Below, in pieces: positions 15,737 through 23,948 of a stretch of 52,653 nt of DNA. This DNA is from Pseudomonas syringae (lineage in GTDB: Bacteria; Pseudomonadota; Gammaproteobacteria; Pseudomonadales; Pseudomonadaceae). The number at the start of each line of letters is the position of its first letter. Positions within the stretch are counted from its first letter, which is position 1. The DNA lies in NCBI RefSeq assembly GCF_021606685.1, contig NZ_WKCB01000037.1, positions 1-52,653 of the forward strand, read 5' to 3'. A model generated the notes under the pieces. That model had not been told where the DNA came from and ran no database searches. It saw only the letters and a list, made by a program, of their open reading frames with translations. The translations under genes were made by a program, and so were the position numbers.

Positions 15737-17206
15737 TCAGTCCAGGGTTCGAGGCAGTTGCAAGGTCACGCGTAAGCCGCCCTCGCGCAAATTCTGCAAG
15801 CTCACTTCACCGCCATGGCTATGGGCAATATTGCGCGCAATGCCTAGACCCAATCCGTAACCCTGCTGATGCCCGGCCAAGCGAAAGTGCGGCTCGAAGA
15901 CTTGCTCCAGGCGCTGTTCCGGCACGCCAGGGCCTTCGTCGTCGACGTGCAGGACAAATTCAGCGCCATCGTCTTCGATGTGCAAATGCGCGTTCTGCCC
16001 GTACTTCAGGGCGTTGTCGATCAGGTTGCCGATGCAGCGCTTGAGCGCCAGCGGCTTGCCCGAGTAGGCCGTCAGGGCGCGACCGTGCTGCGTCACCCGA
16101 CCATTGCCGTTGGGTGCCAGGTACGGTTCCACCAGGCAGTCGAGCACGTGGTTGAGGTCCACGGGCTCGATATTTTCGTGGATGTCCGTGTCTTTCACGC
16201 ATTGCAGCGCGCCCTTCACCAGCAGCTCCAGTTCATCCAGGTCGCGGCCGAATTTGGTTTGCAGGTTCTCGTCTTCAAGCAGTTCCACGCGCAGACGCAG
16301 GCGGGTGATGGGCGTGCGCAAGTCGTGGGAAATCGCACTGAACAATTGGCTGCGCTCGGTCAGGTAGCGGCTGATGCGTTCGCGCATGGCATTGAACGCA
16401 CGGCCCACTTCCACCACTTCGCTGCCGCCGCCTTCGGCCACCGGTTCCACGTCCGCGCCCAGGGACATGTCCCGCGCCGCCCGCGCCAGGCGCTTGAGTG
16501 GCCGGCTCTGCCAGTGCACCAGCAAACCGATGAACAACAGCAGAAAGCCGCTGGTCAGCACGATAAACCACACCTGCTGCGACGGCAGGCCTTGTTCTTC
16601 AAGGCTGGTGTAGGGCTCGGGCAACAGCGACGCGATGTACAGCCATTCGCCCGGCGCCAGCTGGATCTGGGTCACCAGCACCGGCGGGTTCACCGGCTCC
16701 AGGGTCAGCGCGTAATGCGCCCAGGAGCGCGGCAGTTCATCGAGCTTGAGGCCGGCATTGAAGATGCGCAGGTCTTCGGCGCTGACGAACTCCACCGAGA
16801 TATGCACGTCGGCGCCGAGGGTCTGGCGCAGCACGTCATCCACTGCCACCAGCACCGCCTGTTTACGCGGGGTTTCAGGCAACACTTGCATGTCCAGCGG
16901 ACGGTCATTGAGGGTCACCACAAACCGAGTGCCGCCCATGCTGCGCAATTGGTCAAGCACCAACGGCCGATAGGCCACCGGCAACGAGCGAAAGTAACTC
17001 ACGCTGGCCGTCATCGAGTGCGCCAGGCTGCGGGCACTGGTGACCAGGCCTTCGAGCTGAGTGGCGCGCAATTGCGACACCCAGATCACGCTGGACAGCG
17101 CCTGGGCGAACAGCACCGCGAGCAAGGTCAGCAGCAGCATGCGCCCCAGCAGCGAGCGCGGCACCGGGAAGCGGCGGCGACGCTCGGTCAGGTGTTCAGT
17201 GGGCAT
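15737..17206 (-). CDS. gtrS: Glucose-regulon sensor histidine kinase (GltS/GtrS)
   Basis: A 489-residue two-helix membrane kinase: N-terminal helix (LLGRMLLLTLLAVLFAQ), periplasmic sensor, second helix (VWFIVLTSGFLLLFIGLLV), HAMP, HisKA with FSAISHDLRTPITRLRLR, and ATPase motifs (NLIDNALKYG, DEGPGVPE, GYGLGLGIARNIA). GtrS senses 2-ketogluconate or 6-phosphogluconate and phosphorylates GltR in Pseudomonas glucose uptake and catabolism; this assignment rests on gene order after edd-glk-gltR. ATG 17206 overlaps the gltR stop by 11 bases. In P. putida the glucose ABC transporter follows gltS; here the gene instead ends at a REP doublet facing an AraC gene. Confidence 0.87.
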   Translation of the reverse strand: MPTEHLTERRRRFPVPRSLLGRMLLLTLLAVLFAQALSSVIWVSQLRATQLEGLVTSARSLAHSMTASVSYFRSLPVAYRPLVLDQLRSMGGTRFVVTLNDRPLDMQVLPETPRKQAVLVAVDDVLRQTLGADVHISVEFVSAEDLRIFNAGLKLDELPRSWAHYALTLEPVNPPVLVTQIQLAPGEWLYIASLLPEPYTSLEEQGLPSQQVWFIVLTSGFLLLFIGLLVHWQSRPLKRLARAARDMSLGADVEPVAEGGGSEVVEVGRAFNAMRERISRYLTERSQLFSAISHDLRTPITRLRLRVELLEDENLQTKFGRDLDELELLVKGALQCVKDTDIHENIEPVDLNHVLDCLVEPYLAPNGNGRVTQHGRALTAYSGKPLALKRCIGNLIDNALKYGQNAHLHIEDDGAEFVLHVDDEGPGVPEQRLEQVFEPHFRLAGHQQGYGLGLGIARNIAHSHGGEVSLQNLREGGLRVTLQLPRTLD

Positions 17207-17930
17207 TGCCGGCAACCACGCTGGCTGCCAGTTGATAACCGCTGCCGCGTACGGTGCGGATCAGCCTCGGGGGTTTTTCGGTATCACGCAGGCGCTGGCG
17301 CAGACGGCTGACCGCCATGTCGACAATGCGGTCCAGCGGCATCAGGTCGCGGCCTCGGGTAGCGTTGCCGATGGTGTCGCGGTCGAGGATCTGTTGGGGG
17401 TGGTCGAGAAACAGTTTGAGCAGTGCAAAGTCGGCGCCGGAAAGGATCACCTCTTCACCGTCCACGTGAAACAGCCGGTGGCTGATCATGTCCAGGCGCC
17501 ATTCGTCGAACACCAACACTTCGCCACCGCCGCTGCGCTCCTGGCCAAACTGGCAACGGCGCAACAGGGCCTTGATCCGCGCCTGCAACTCGCGCGGGCT
17601 GAACGGCTTGCCGATGTAGTCGTCGGCGCCCAGCTCCAGGCCGATCACGCGGTCGGCCTCGTCAGAGCTGGCGGTAAGCATGATGATCGGCACCTGCGCC
17701 TGGCGCGGGTGCTGGCGGATCCAGCGGCAAAGGCTGAAACCGTCTTCGTCCGGCAACATCACATCAAGGATGACCAGGTCACATGGCGCCTCGTTCATCG
17801 CCTGGCGGAACCCCGCGCCATCCGGCACGCCACGCACCTGGAAACCGGCACGACTGAGGTAGGTCTGCAGCAATTCGCGGATTTCCTGGTCGTCGTCGAC
17901 GAGGAGAATCGATTTACTGATTACGCTCAC
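17196..17930 (-). CDS. gltR: Response regulator GltR (OmpR family)
   Basis: A 244-residue OmpR-type regulator: receiver domain with acidic pocket (LLVDDDQEIREL), phospho-Asp in LVILDVMLPDED, Lys in GKPFSPREL, and a C-terminal winged helix (LLKLFLDHPQQILDRDTI, RLRDTEKPPRLIRTVRGSGYQL). GltR represses glucose-transport and edd/gap genes until relieved by GtrS. The start is GTG at 17930, five bases from a strong AAGGAGG; the longer frame to 18008 has no ribosome site and runs into a REP element. The A-rich motif AACAACAA overlaps the Shine-Dalgarno, predicting Crc/Hfq control. It is the third gene of edd-glk-gltR-gltS, separated from glk by 135 bases. Confidence 0.93.
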   Translation of the reverse strand: MSVISKSILLVDDDQEIRELLQTYLSRAGFQVRGVPDGAGFRQAMNEAPCDLVILDVMLPDEDGFSLCRWIRQHPRQAQVPIIMLTASSDEADRVIGLELGADDYIGKPFSPRELQARIKALLRRCQFGQERSGGGEVLVFDEWRLDMISHRLFHVDGEEVILSGADFALLKLFLDHPQQILDRDTIGNATRGRDLMPLDRIVDMAVSRLRQRLRDTEKPPRLIRTVRGSGYQLAASVVAGNAH

Positions 17931-17935
17931 GGGGT

Positions 17936-17948
17936 CCTCCTTGTTGTT
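17936..17948 (-). promoter_or_regulatory. gltR ribosome site overlapped by Crc/Hfq motif
   Basis: On the minus strand the sequence reads AACAACAAGGAGG then ACCCC and the GTG start. AACAACAA matches AANAANAA exactly and overlaps the AAGGAGG Shine-Dalgarno, a position at which Hfq-Crc binding would directly block translation. Confidence 0.6.
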
Positions 17949-17961
17949 ATGGGGGGTTCTT

Positions 17962-18060
17962 GAGGGCCCTATCGGGGGCAAGTCGAATCGTCGCACCGCC
18001 CCTCCCACAATTTGAAATGCATTCCAATGTGGGAGCGGGCTTGCTCGCGAAGAGGCCCTC
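17962..18060. repeat. Inside-out mixed REP doublet inside the edd-glk-gltR-gltS operon
   Basis: Left arm: GAGGGCCCTATCGGGGGCAA, then the reverse complement of the extended insertion (TCGAATCGTCGCACCG), then CCCCTCCCAC. Right arm: GTGGGAGCGGGCTTGCTCGC followed by GAAGAGGCCCTC. The outer ends GAGGGCC/GGCCCTC pair. The arms belong to two different REP types. The element fills the gap between glk (stop 18066) and gltR (start 17930). Confidence 0.87.
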
Positions 18061-18065
18061 AGCCC

Positions 18066-19022
18066 CTACGCAAAAGCCTGCTCAAGCGCCACCCCAGCCC
18101 CGGTCAACCCGGAATACGGCGCGGTCACCAGCCACACCGGAATGCCTTTGAAGTAGTCGCTCATGCAGCCCTTGTCACTGAAGCTCTTGGCAAAGCCGCT
18201 GTTGATAAAGAAGTCGGCAAACCTCGGTATCACGCCACCCACGATGTATACGCCACCGCGCCCACCGGTGGTCAGCACGTTGTTGCCCGCGACCCGGCCC
18301 AGCCAGATGCTGAACTGGTCGAGTACTTCCATGGCGATCGGGTCACCGGCCAGGCCCGCTGCCGTAATGGCTTCGGGAGTGTCCAGCACGGGCGTGTGCC
18401 CGTCTACTGCACAGATCGCCCGGTACAGACGCGGCAGGCCGCCACCGCTCAAGGCGGTTTCGGCGCTGACGTGCCCGATTTCAGTGTAGATGTGCTGCCA
18501 CAGCTGGGTTTCACGCGGGCTGCTCAGGGGCAGGTCGACGTGCCCACCCTCCCCCGGCAACGCGGCAAAACGGCCCGCGCCCAGGTCGAGCAAGGTGCCG
18601 ACGCCCAGGCCTGTGCCCGGGCCGATCACCACCGCCGGGCGCAATGGCTCCGGCGTACCGGCGCAGACCACGCGAAATTCATCCGGCTGCAGGCGGGTCA
18701 TGCCCAGGGCCATGGCCGAGAAGTCATTCACCAGCAGCAGCTCATCCACCTGCAACATCCGGCAAAACGCTGTCTTGCTCAAGCGCCAGTGGTTATTGGT
18801 GAATTTGAACTCATCCCCACTCACCGGCCCGGCCACCGACAGGCACACCGCGCCGATGTCGCCGATTTCCAGGCCCTCTTCCTTGAGATAGACCTTGATC
18901 GCATCCTCAGGGCTTTTGTGATCCGCGGTGGCGTGCACTCGAATCGAGTGCAGCGCCTGATCCCGCCACAACGCAAAACGGGCGTTGGTACCGCCGATGT
19001 CACCGACCAGCGCAAGCTTCAA
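18066..19022 (-). CDS. glk: Glucokinase
   Basis: Phosphorylates glucose with ATP to glucose 6-phosphate, feeding the Entner-Doudoroff route in the cytoplasm. The 318-residue product begins with the phosphate-binding [13 protein letters not shown], contains [13 protein letters not shown] and the [12 protein letters not shown] catalytic-Asp segment, [12 protein letters not shown], and GEGGHVDLP. Length is normal for the bacterial Glk family. The start is a TTG at 19022 that shares bases with the edd stop codon (TTGA), so translation is coupled to edd. Second gene of the edd operon. Confidence 0.95.
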   Translation of the reverse strand: MKLALVGDIGGTNARFALWRDQALHSIRVHATADHKSPEDAIKVYLKEEGLEIGDIGAVCLSVAGPVSGDEFKFTNNHWRLSKTAFCRMLQVDELLLVNDFSAMALGMTRLQPDEFRVVCAGTPEPLRPAVVIGPGTGLGVGTLLDLGAGRFAALPGEGGHVDLPLSSPRETQLWQHIYTEIGHVSAETALSGGGLPRLYRAICAVDGHTPVLDTPEAITAAGLAGDPIAMEVLDQFSIWLGRVAGNNVLTTGGRGGVYIVGGVIPRFADFFINSGFAKSFSDKGCMSDYFKGIPVWLVTAPYSGLTGAGVALEQAFA

Positions 19023-20845
19023 TTAAGCGTCTCCAAGGCAGAGGTAAAGGCGCTGGCGCCCTGCTCTGCGGAGCTTGCGGCCAAGCGCATGAATGCAAAC
19101 AACTCGCGACCGGCCCCCACGTTATTGCCCAACAGGCCCGTGGCAGGCGTGCGCGCTGCAAATTCTTCGGCGTCCACTTTAAGCTCCAAGGTGCCTGTGA
19201 CGCCATCCACGCGAATGATGTCGCCATCGCGCACGCGTGCCAGCGGCCCGCCGCTCTGGGCTTCGGGGTTCACGTGGATCGCGGCGGGAATCTTACCCGA
19301 CGCGCCGGACATACGCCCGTCCGTCACCAGCGCAACTTTGAAGCCACGGTCCTGCAGCACGCCGAGGAACGGGGTCATCTTGTGCAACTCGGGCATGCCG
19401 TTGGAGCGCGGGCCCTGGAAGCGCATGACGGCAACAAAGTCTTTTTCCAGTTGGCCAGCCTTGAACGCGTCGGCCAGGTCCTGCTGATCCTGGAACACCA
19501 CCGCCGGTGCTTCGACGACCTGATGCTCAAGGGCAACTGCCGAGACTTTCATCACGCCACGGCCCAGGTTGCCTTCCATCACGCGCAAGCCGCCTTCCGG
19601 GGAGAACGCGCGGGCTACCGGGCGCAGAATGGTTTCGTCGAGGCTTTCGATGGGGCCGTCGCGCCAGATCAGTTCGCCATCGACCAGGAACGGCTCCTGG
19701 GTGTAACGGCTCAGGCCCTTGCCAGCCACGGTGTTGACGTCTTCGTGGAGCAGGCCGGCTTCGAGCAGTTCGCGGATCAGGAACGACATGCCGCCCGCCG
19801 CCTGGAAGTGGTTGATGTCCGCCTTGCCGTTCGGATACACGTGGGACAGGGTCGGCACCACCTCGGAGAGGTCGGCCATGTCGTCCCAGGTGAGGATGAT
19901 GCCCGCCGACATGGCGATGGCCGGAATGTGCAGGGTGTGGTTGGTGGAGCCGCCGGTGGCGTTGAGGGCGATGATGGAGTTGACGATGGACTTCTCGTCG
20001 ACAATTTCGCCGATCGGCGTGAAGTTGCCGTTGGCCTTGGTCAGGCGCGTGACCTGGTGCGCGGCTTCGCGGGTCAGTGCGTCACGCAGCGGTGTGTACG
20101 GGTTGACGAACGAGGCGCCCGGCAAGTGCAGGCCCATCACTTCCATCAACAGCTGGTTGGTGTTGGCAGTGCCGTAGAAGGTGCACGTGCCGGGGCTGTG
20201 GTAGGACTTCATCTCCGATTCCAGCAGCTCTTCGCGGGTCGCCTTGCCTTCGGCGTAGCGCTGGCGCACATCGGCTTTCTGCTTGTTGGAGATGCCCGAC
20301 GGCATCGGCCCGCCCGGCACGAAGATCATCGGCAGATGGCCGTAGCGCAGCGCGCCCATCATCAGGCCGGGGACGATCTTGTCGCAGATGCCCAGCATCA
20401 GCGCGGCGTCGAACATGTTGTGGGACAGCGCTACCGCCGTGGACATGGCGATGACTTCGCGGCTGAGCAGGCTCAGCTCCATACCGGGCTCGCCTTGGGT
20501 TACGCCGTCGCACATGGCGGGGGTGCCGCCGGCGAACTGGCCGACCGAGCCGACTTCGCGCAGGGCTTTCTTGATCTGTTCGGGGAAATGTTCGTAGGGC
20601 TGGTGCGCCGAAAGCATGTCGTTATATGACGAAACAATTGCCACGTTGGCGGCATTCATCATACGCAGGCTATTTTTATCTTCAGTGCCGCAACCGGCCA
20701 CGCCGTGGGCAAAGTTGGCGCATTGCAGCTTACCGCGCATCGGGCCGTCGCTGGCTGCGCCGCGAATGAGCGCAAGGTAAGCCTCGCGGGTGGCTCGGCT
20801 GCGGGCAATAAGCCGTTCGGTGACCTCAAGGACGCGGGGATGCAT
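19019..20845 (-). CDS. edd: Phosphogluconate dehydratase (Entner-Doudoroff)
   Basis: Converts 6-phosphogluconate to 2-keto-3-deoxy-6-phosphogluconate with a [4Fe-4S] cluster. The 608-residue protein has the IlvD/Edd signatures: [20 protein letters not shown] near residue 150, [13 protein letters not shown] (about 193-205) and [18 protein letters not shown] (about 513-530). First gene of the operon; divergent from gap across 221 bases that carry two HexR-type operators. GGAG precedes the ATG at 20845. The eda gene that completes the pathway is not in this window. Confidence 0.97.
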   Translation of the reverse strand: MHPRVLEVTERLIARSRATREAYLALIRGAASDGPMRGKLQCANFAHGVAGCGTEDKNSLRMMNAANVAIVSSYNDMLSAHQPYEHFPEQIKKALREVGSVGQFAGGTPAMCDGVTQGEPGMELSLLSREVIAMSTAVALSHNMFDAALMLGICDKIVPGLMMGALRYGHLPMIFVPGGPMPSGISNKQKADVRQRYAEGKATREELLESEMKSYHSPGTCTFYGTANTNQLLMEVMGLHLPGASFVNPYTPLRDALTREAAHQVTRLTKANGNFTPIGEIVDEKSIVNSIIALNATGGSTNHTLHIPAIAMSAGIILTWDDMADLSEVVPTLSHVYPNGKADINHFQAAGGMSFLIRELLEAGLLHEDVNTVAGKGLSRYTQEPFLVDGELIWRDGPIESLDETILRPVARAFSPEGGLRVMEGNLGRGVMKVSAVALEHQVVEAPAVVFQDQQDLADAFKAGQLEKDFVAVMRFQGPRSNGMPELHKMTPFLGVLQDRGFKVALVTDGRMSGASGKIPAAIHVNPEAQSGGPLARVRDGDIIRVDGVTGTLELKVDAEEFAARTPATGLLGNNVGAGRELFAFMRLAASSAEQGASAFTSALETLN

Positions 20846-20965
20846 GTGTAGAACTCCAGGCTAACGGATGTGGCGACCTGAGAGTCTATGCTGGTCAAAC
20901 GCCCGCCGCGAAGAGGTTGGCAGGGTGTTACTTGACCAATCGGACCAGTTGATTCAGGTCACTCG

Positions 20966-20980
20966 TTGTAGATTGAACAA
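20966..20980. promoter_or_regulatory. HexR-type operator, edd side
   Basis: TTGTAGATTGAACAA matches TTGT-N7-ACAA, the HexR consensus in Pseudomonas. It is 121 bases upstream of the edd ATG. HexR represses edd and gap and is released by 2-keto-3-deoxy-6-phosphogluconate. Motif match is exact; occupancy is inferred. Confidence 0.62.
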
Positions 20981-21000
20981 AATATTGCCACTAAAAAGGC

Positions 21001-21042
21001 TTGTTTTCTATTTTTATGCGAATAATCTTGTAATTCTTACAA
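21001..21042 (+). promoter_or_regulatory. gap promoter with HexR-type operator
   Basis: TTGTTT (21001-21006) and TAATCT (21023-21028), 16 bases apart, form a plausible gap promoter. The perfect palindrome TTGTAATTCTTACAA at 21028-21042 fits TTGT-N7-ACAA and covers the expected transcription start, 25 bases before the gap ATG: a classical repressor position. Confidence 0.68.
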
Positions 21043-21066
21043 CAAATCGACGACAGGCACTCTCCA

Positions 21067-22068
21067 ATGACTCTTCGTATCGCAATCAATGGTTTTGGCC
21101 GTATCGGCCGTAATGTCCTGCGCGCACTGTATACCCAAGGCTACCGCCAGGATTTGCAGATCGTCGCCATCAACGATCTGGGCGACAGCTCGATCAACGC
21201 CCACCTGCTTAAATACGATACCGTGCATGGCACTTTCGACGCAGAGGTCGCCCACGATCAGGAAAGCCTGACCGTCAATGGCGACCGGATTGCCGTGAGT
21301 GCCATTCGTAACCCGGCCGACCTGCCGTGGGCTGCGCACAAGATCGACGTGGTGTTCGAGTGCACCGGCCTGTTCACCGACCGTGACAAAGCTGCCGCCC
21401 ATATTACCGCTGGCGCGCGCAAGGTGATTATCTCGGCCCCGGCCAAGGGCGCGGATGCCACCGTGGTCTACGGCGTGAACCATGACATTTTGCGTCAATC
21501 CCACCAGATCATCTCCAACGCTTCGTGCACCACCAACTGCCTGGCGCCGGTCGCCCAGGTGCTGCACCGCGAACTGGGCATCGAAAGCGGCCTGATGACC
21601 ACGATTCACGCCTACACCAACGACCAGAACCTGACCGACGTCTACCACACCGACCCGTACCGCGCGCGCTCGGCCACTCAGAACATGATCCCGAGCAAGA
21701 CCGGCGCCGCCGAAGCCGTCGGCCTGGTGCTGCCGGAACTGGCAGGCAAGCTGACCGGCATGGCCGTGCGTGTACCGGTGATCAACGTGTCGCTGGTGGA
21801 CCTGACCGTTCAATTGAAAAAAGAAGCGACCGCCGAAGAGGTCAATGCGCTGCTCAAGCAAGCCAGCCAGCATTCGAAAATCCTTGGTTACAATACGCTG
21901 CCGTTGGTCTCCAGCGACTTCAACCATAACCCGCTGTCGTCGATTTTCGATGCCAATCACACCAAGGTCAGCGGCAAGTTGCTCAAAGTGCTGGCTTGGT
22001 ACGACAACGAATGGGGCTTCTCCAACCGTATGCTGGATAACTGCCTGGCGCTCTGTAACGCCGAGTAA
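21067..22068 (+). CDS. gap: Glyceraldehyde-3-phosphate dehydrogenase, type I
   Basis: Oxidises glyceraldehyde 3-phosphate to 1,3-bisphosphoglycerate with NAD(P)+. The 333-residue product shows [15 protein letters not shown] for the Rossmann fold, INDLGD at the end of strand 2, the active-site ASCTTNC with Cys157, the histidine in [11 protein letters not shown], and [12 protein letters not shown] at the C-terminus. Its link to edd and HexR indicates the glycolytic Gap-1 form serving Entner-Doudoroff flux, rather than the gluconeogenic paralogue. Monocistronic; a REP doublet follows the stop. Confidence 0.96.
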   Translation: MTLRIAINGFGRIGRNVLRALYTQGYRQDLQIVAINDLGDSSINAHLLKYDTVHGTFDAEVAHDQESLTVNGDRIAVSAIRNPADLPWAAHKIDVVFECTGLFTDRDKAAAHITAGARKVIISAPAKGADATVVYGVNHDILRQSHQIISNASCTTNCLAPVAQVLHRELGIESGLMTTIHAYTNDQNLTDVYHTDPYRARSATQNMIPSKTGAAEAVGLVLPELAGKLTGMAVRVPVINVSLVDLTVQLKKEATAEEVNALLKQASQHSKILGYNTLPLVSSDFNHNPLSSIFDANHTKVSGKLLKVLAWYDNEWGFSNRMLDNCLALCNAE

Positions 22069-22090
22069 ATCCGTTTTGTGATGAGCTTTA

Positions 22091-22178
22091 TGTGGGAGGG
22101 GGCTTGCCCCCGCTTGCAGTGTGTCAGTCAATACATTCATAACTGACCCATCGCTATCGGGGGCAAGCCCCTCCCACA
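22091..22178. repeat. REP doublet (REPIN), TTGCCCCCG type
   Basis: TGTGGGAGGGGGCTTGCCCC and the reverse complement of a close relative (GGGGGCAAGCCCCTCCCACA) 88 bases apart edge to edge, between gap and the ECF sigma gene. The right arm lacks one C of the left. Confidence 0.9.
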
Positions 22179-22225
22179 TTTGACCCGTGCAAGGCCTGCA
22201 GAAATAGTTCCTTGCCATTTGAGTT

Positions 22226-22245
22226 GATGATAAGCATTATCATTA
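22226..22245 (+). promoter_or_regulatory. Fur box before ECF sigma factor gene
   Basis: GATGATAAGCATTATCATTA is a near-match to the 19-bp Fur consensus GATAATGATAATCATTATC and is itself a palindrome around AAGCATT. It ends 24 bases before the GTG start of the sigma gene, so iron repression of the operon is predicted. Confidence 0.8.
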
Positions 22246-22269
22246 ACTGCAAATCGGTCTGGTATCACT

Positions 22270-22788
22270 GTGAGCCAATCTCGTTTCAACCAAGTCTTTC
22301 TCACTCAACGGGTGATTCTGCTACGCACCTTGCAGCGGATGGTCAATAACCACAGCACCGCCGAGGACCTGTTGCAGGAAACCTACCTGCGCGTCACCCG
22401 GGCCCTCAGCGAGCGGCCGATCGATCATCTCGAACCCTTCGTCTATCAAACCGCGCGCAACCTGGCGCTGGACCACCTGCGTTCGCGCAGAATTCAGGCC
22501 CGCACACTGCAGGAAGATGTGCCGCTGGACGTCCTGCAAAGCGTCGCTGCCACCACCAGCACCCCCGAAGACGCTACCCAGGCCGAGCAAATGCTGGAGC
22601 ACCTGAGTGTCAGCCTGGGTCAGCTGAGTGCTCGCCAGCAACGCATCTTCATCCTCAGCCGGCTGCACGGGTGCAGCTACCAGGAGATTGCCGATCAGTT
22701 GGACGTGTCCTTGAGCACCGTGCAAAAGGAACTCAAATTGATCATGGCCATCTGCGTAGGTGTGGCCGAAAGGCTGGATCGGCTTTAA
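22270..22788 (+). CDS. ECF sigma factor, FecI family (haem/iron uptake)
   Basis: A 172-residue iron-starvation sigma factor: region 2 (TAEDLLQETYLRVTRAL, PFVYQTARNLALDHLRSRR) and region 4 helix-turn-helix (RLHGCSYQEIADQLDVSLSTVQKEL). It transcribes the downstream TonB receptor gene when the FecR-like partner relays a ligand signal. The start is GTG at 22270 with only a weak ribosome site; the length is typical. A Fur box lies directly upstream. The three-gene order (sigma, regulator, receptor with STN domain) is a standard cell-surface signalling set; the receptor's features suggest haem, as in HxuI/HasI systems. Confidence 0.92.
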   Translation: MSQSRFNQVFLTQRVILLRTLQRMVNNHSTAEDLLQETYLRVTRALSERPIDHLEPFVYQTARNLALDHLRSRRIQARTLQEDVPLDVLQSVAATTSTPEDATQAEQMLEHLSVSLGQLSARQQRIFILSRLHGCSYQEIADQLDVSLSTVQKELKLIMAICVGVAERLDRL

Positions 22789-22862
22789 GCTCCATCCGAC
22801 AGATATGTCGACCCATGCCGTAGGAAAGACGAACAAAACGTGGCAAAGACCCGAGGAACACC

Positions 22863-23831
22863 GTGACGGACCCGAATAAACTGCGCCCCCATGAGCTGGC
22901 TCATGAGGTGTTGCAAGACGTGGCGATGGACCAAGCCCTCGACTGGCTGATCGCCTTGCAGTGCCCGCAGCCCGGGCAGCAGGCCGAGTTTGAAGCCTGG
23001 CTGGCCAGCGACCCCGCCCATGTTCACGCCTTTGGCAAAGCCCAGGCTGCCTGGGGTGGCGCGCCGGTGCACAGCGCCGCCGTCGCCCTCGCCGCGCCTC
23101 GCACACCCAGCGCCTGGCGCCGGGTCAAACCGCACTGGAAACCCTTGGCCACCGCCGCCGTGCTGGTGATCGGCCTGTTCAGTTTCAGCAACCTGCCGGT
23201 ACGCCTGCAGGCCGATCACCTCACGGTGGTCGGCGAACGCCAGCGCCTGCAACTGGACGATGGCTCCAAGGTGCTGCTGAACACCAACTCGGCGTTTTCC
23301 AGCAGCATCAAGGACCACCAACGCATCGCCCGCTTGTATCAGGGCGAGGCGTTTTTCGAAATCGCCCCCAGCCATGGCCTGCCCCTGGAAATCGACGCCG
23401 GCCCCGTGCGCGCCAGCGTGCGTGATACCGACTTCGCCGTGCGCTACCTCAATGGCGAAGCCCAGGTGCAGGTGCAACGCGGCGATGTGGACCTGAGCAA
23501 TACCTTCGACGATGCGCGCGTACGCCTGCGTGCCGGCGAAAGTATCCGCATCGGGCCCAAAGGCTTTGGCCAGCCGGCCAAGCTCAACGCCAACAAAGAC
23601 CTGGCCTGGGTGCAGGGCCGGCTGATTTTCGAAAACTGCCCGATGAGCGAAGTCCTCGCAGAATTGCGCCGCTACTACCCCGGCTGGATCCTCAATACCA
23701 ACGACCAGCTCGCCAGCGTCGCCGTCACCGGCAACTATCGCCTCGACCAGCCCCTGGACGTGGTGCGCTCGCTGGCCCACATCACCTCGGCCAAGCTGTC
23801 GGAATACCCCGCGCTGGTCATCTTGAACTAA
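22863..23831 (+). CDS. FecR-family anti-sigma regulator
   Basis: A 322-residue inner-membrane protein. The cytoplasmic N-terminal anti-sigma domain (DUF4880-type, ALDWLIALQCPQPGQQAEFEAWL, residues about 26-48) is followed by one transmembrane segment (about 98-113, LATAAVLVIGLFSFS) and a periplasmic FecR domain (GERQRLQLDDGSKVLLNTNS; ARLYQGEAFFEI; VRDTDFAVRYLNGEAQVQV) and C-terminal secretin/TonB short-N-like region that meets the receptor's signalling domain. GTG 22863 is preceded by GAGGAAC. It follows the sigma gene by 74 bases and is in one unit with it. Confidence 0.93.
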   Translation: MTDPNKLRPHELAHEVLQDVAMDQALDWLIALQCPQPGQQAEFEAWLASDPAHVHAFGKAQAAWGGAPVHSAAVALAAPRTPSAWRRVKPHWKPLATAAVLVIGLFSFSNLPVRLQADHLTVVGERQRLQLDDGSKVLLNTNSAFSSSIKDHQRIARLYQGEAFFEIAPSHGLPLEIDAGPVRASVRDTDFAVRYLNGEAQVQVQRGDVDLSNTFDDARVRLRAGESIRIGPKGFGQPAKLNANKDLAWVQGRLIFENCPMSEVLAELRRYYPGWILNTNDQLASVAVTGNYRLDQPLDVVRSLAHITSAKLSEYPALVILN

Positions 23832-23849
23832 ATGAGAATTATTTTTACT
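23831..23849 (+). promoter_or_regulatory. Probable Fur box before TonB receptor gene
   Basis: AATGAGAATTATTTTTACT overlaps the end of the FecR gene and resembles the reversed Fur half-site array (AATGAGAATNATT). It lies about 100 bases before the receptor ATG, suggesting direct iron control in addition to the sigma factor. Confidence 0.55.
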
Positions 23850-23948
23850 CGATAGCCCTGGGCGGTACGTCTCGTCTTAGCCAATGCAACTGATTCCTAT
23901 TTGATTCGGTTCGCAACTATAAGATTCGTACCTTCCGGAGCGCTCTCG

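Noticed and set aside
18012..19487. 491-residue antisense frame opposite glk and edd
   Set aside because: Shadow of high-GC coding sequence; the minus-strand genes have full motifs and coupling.
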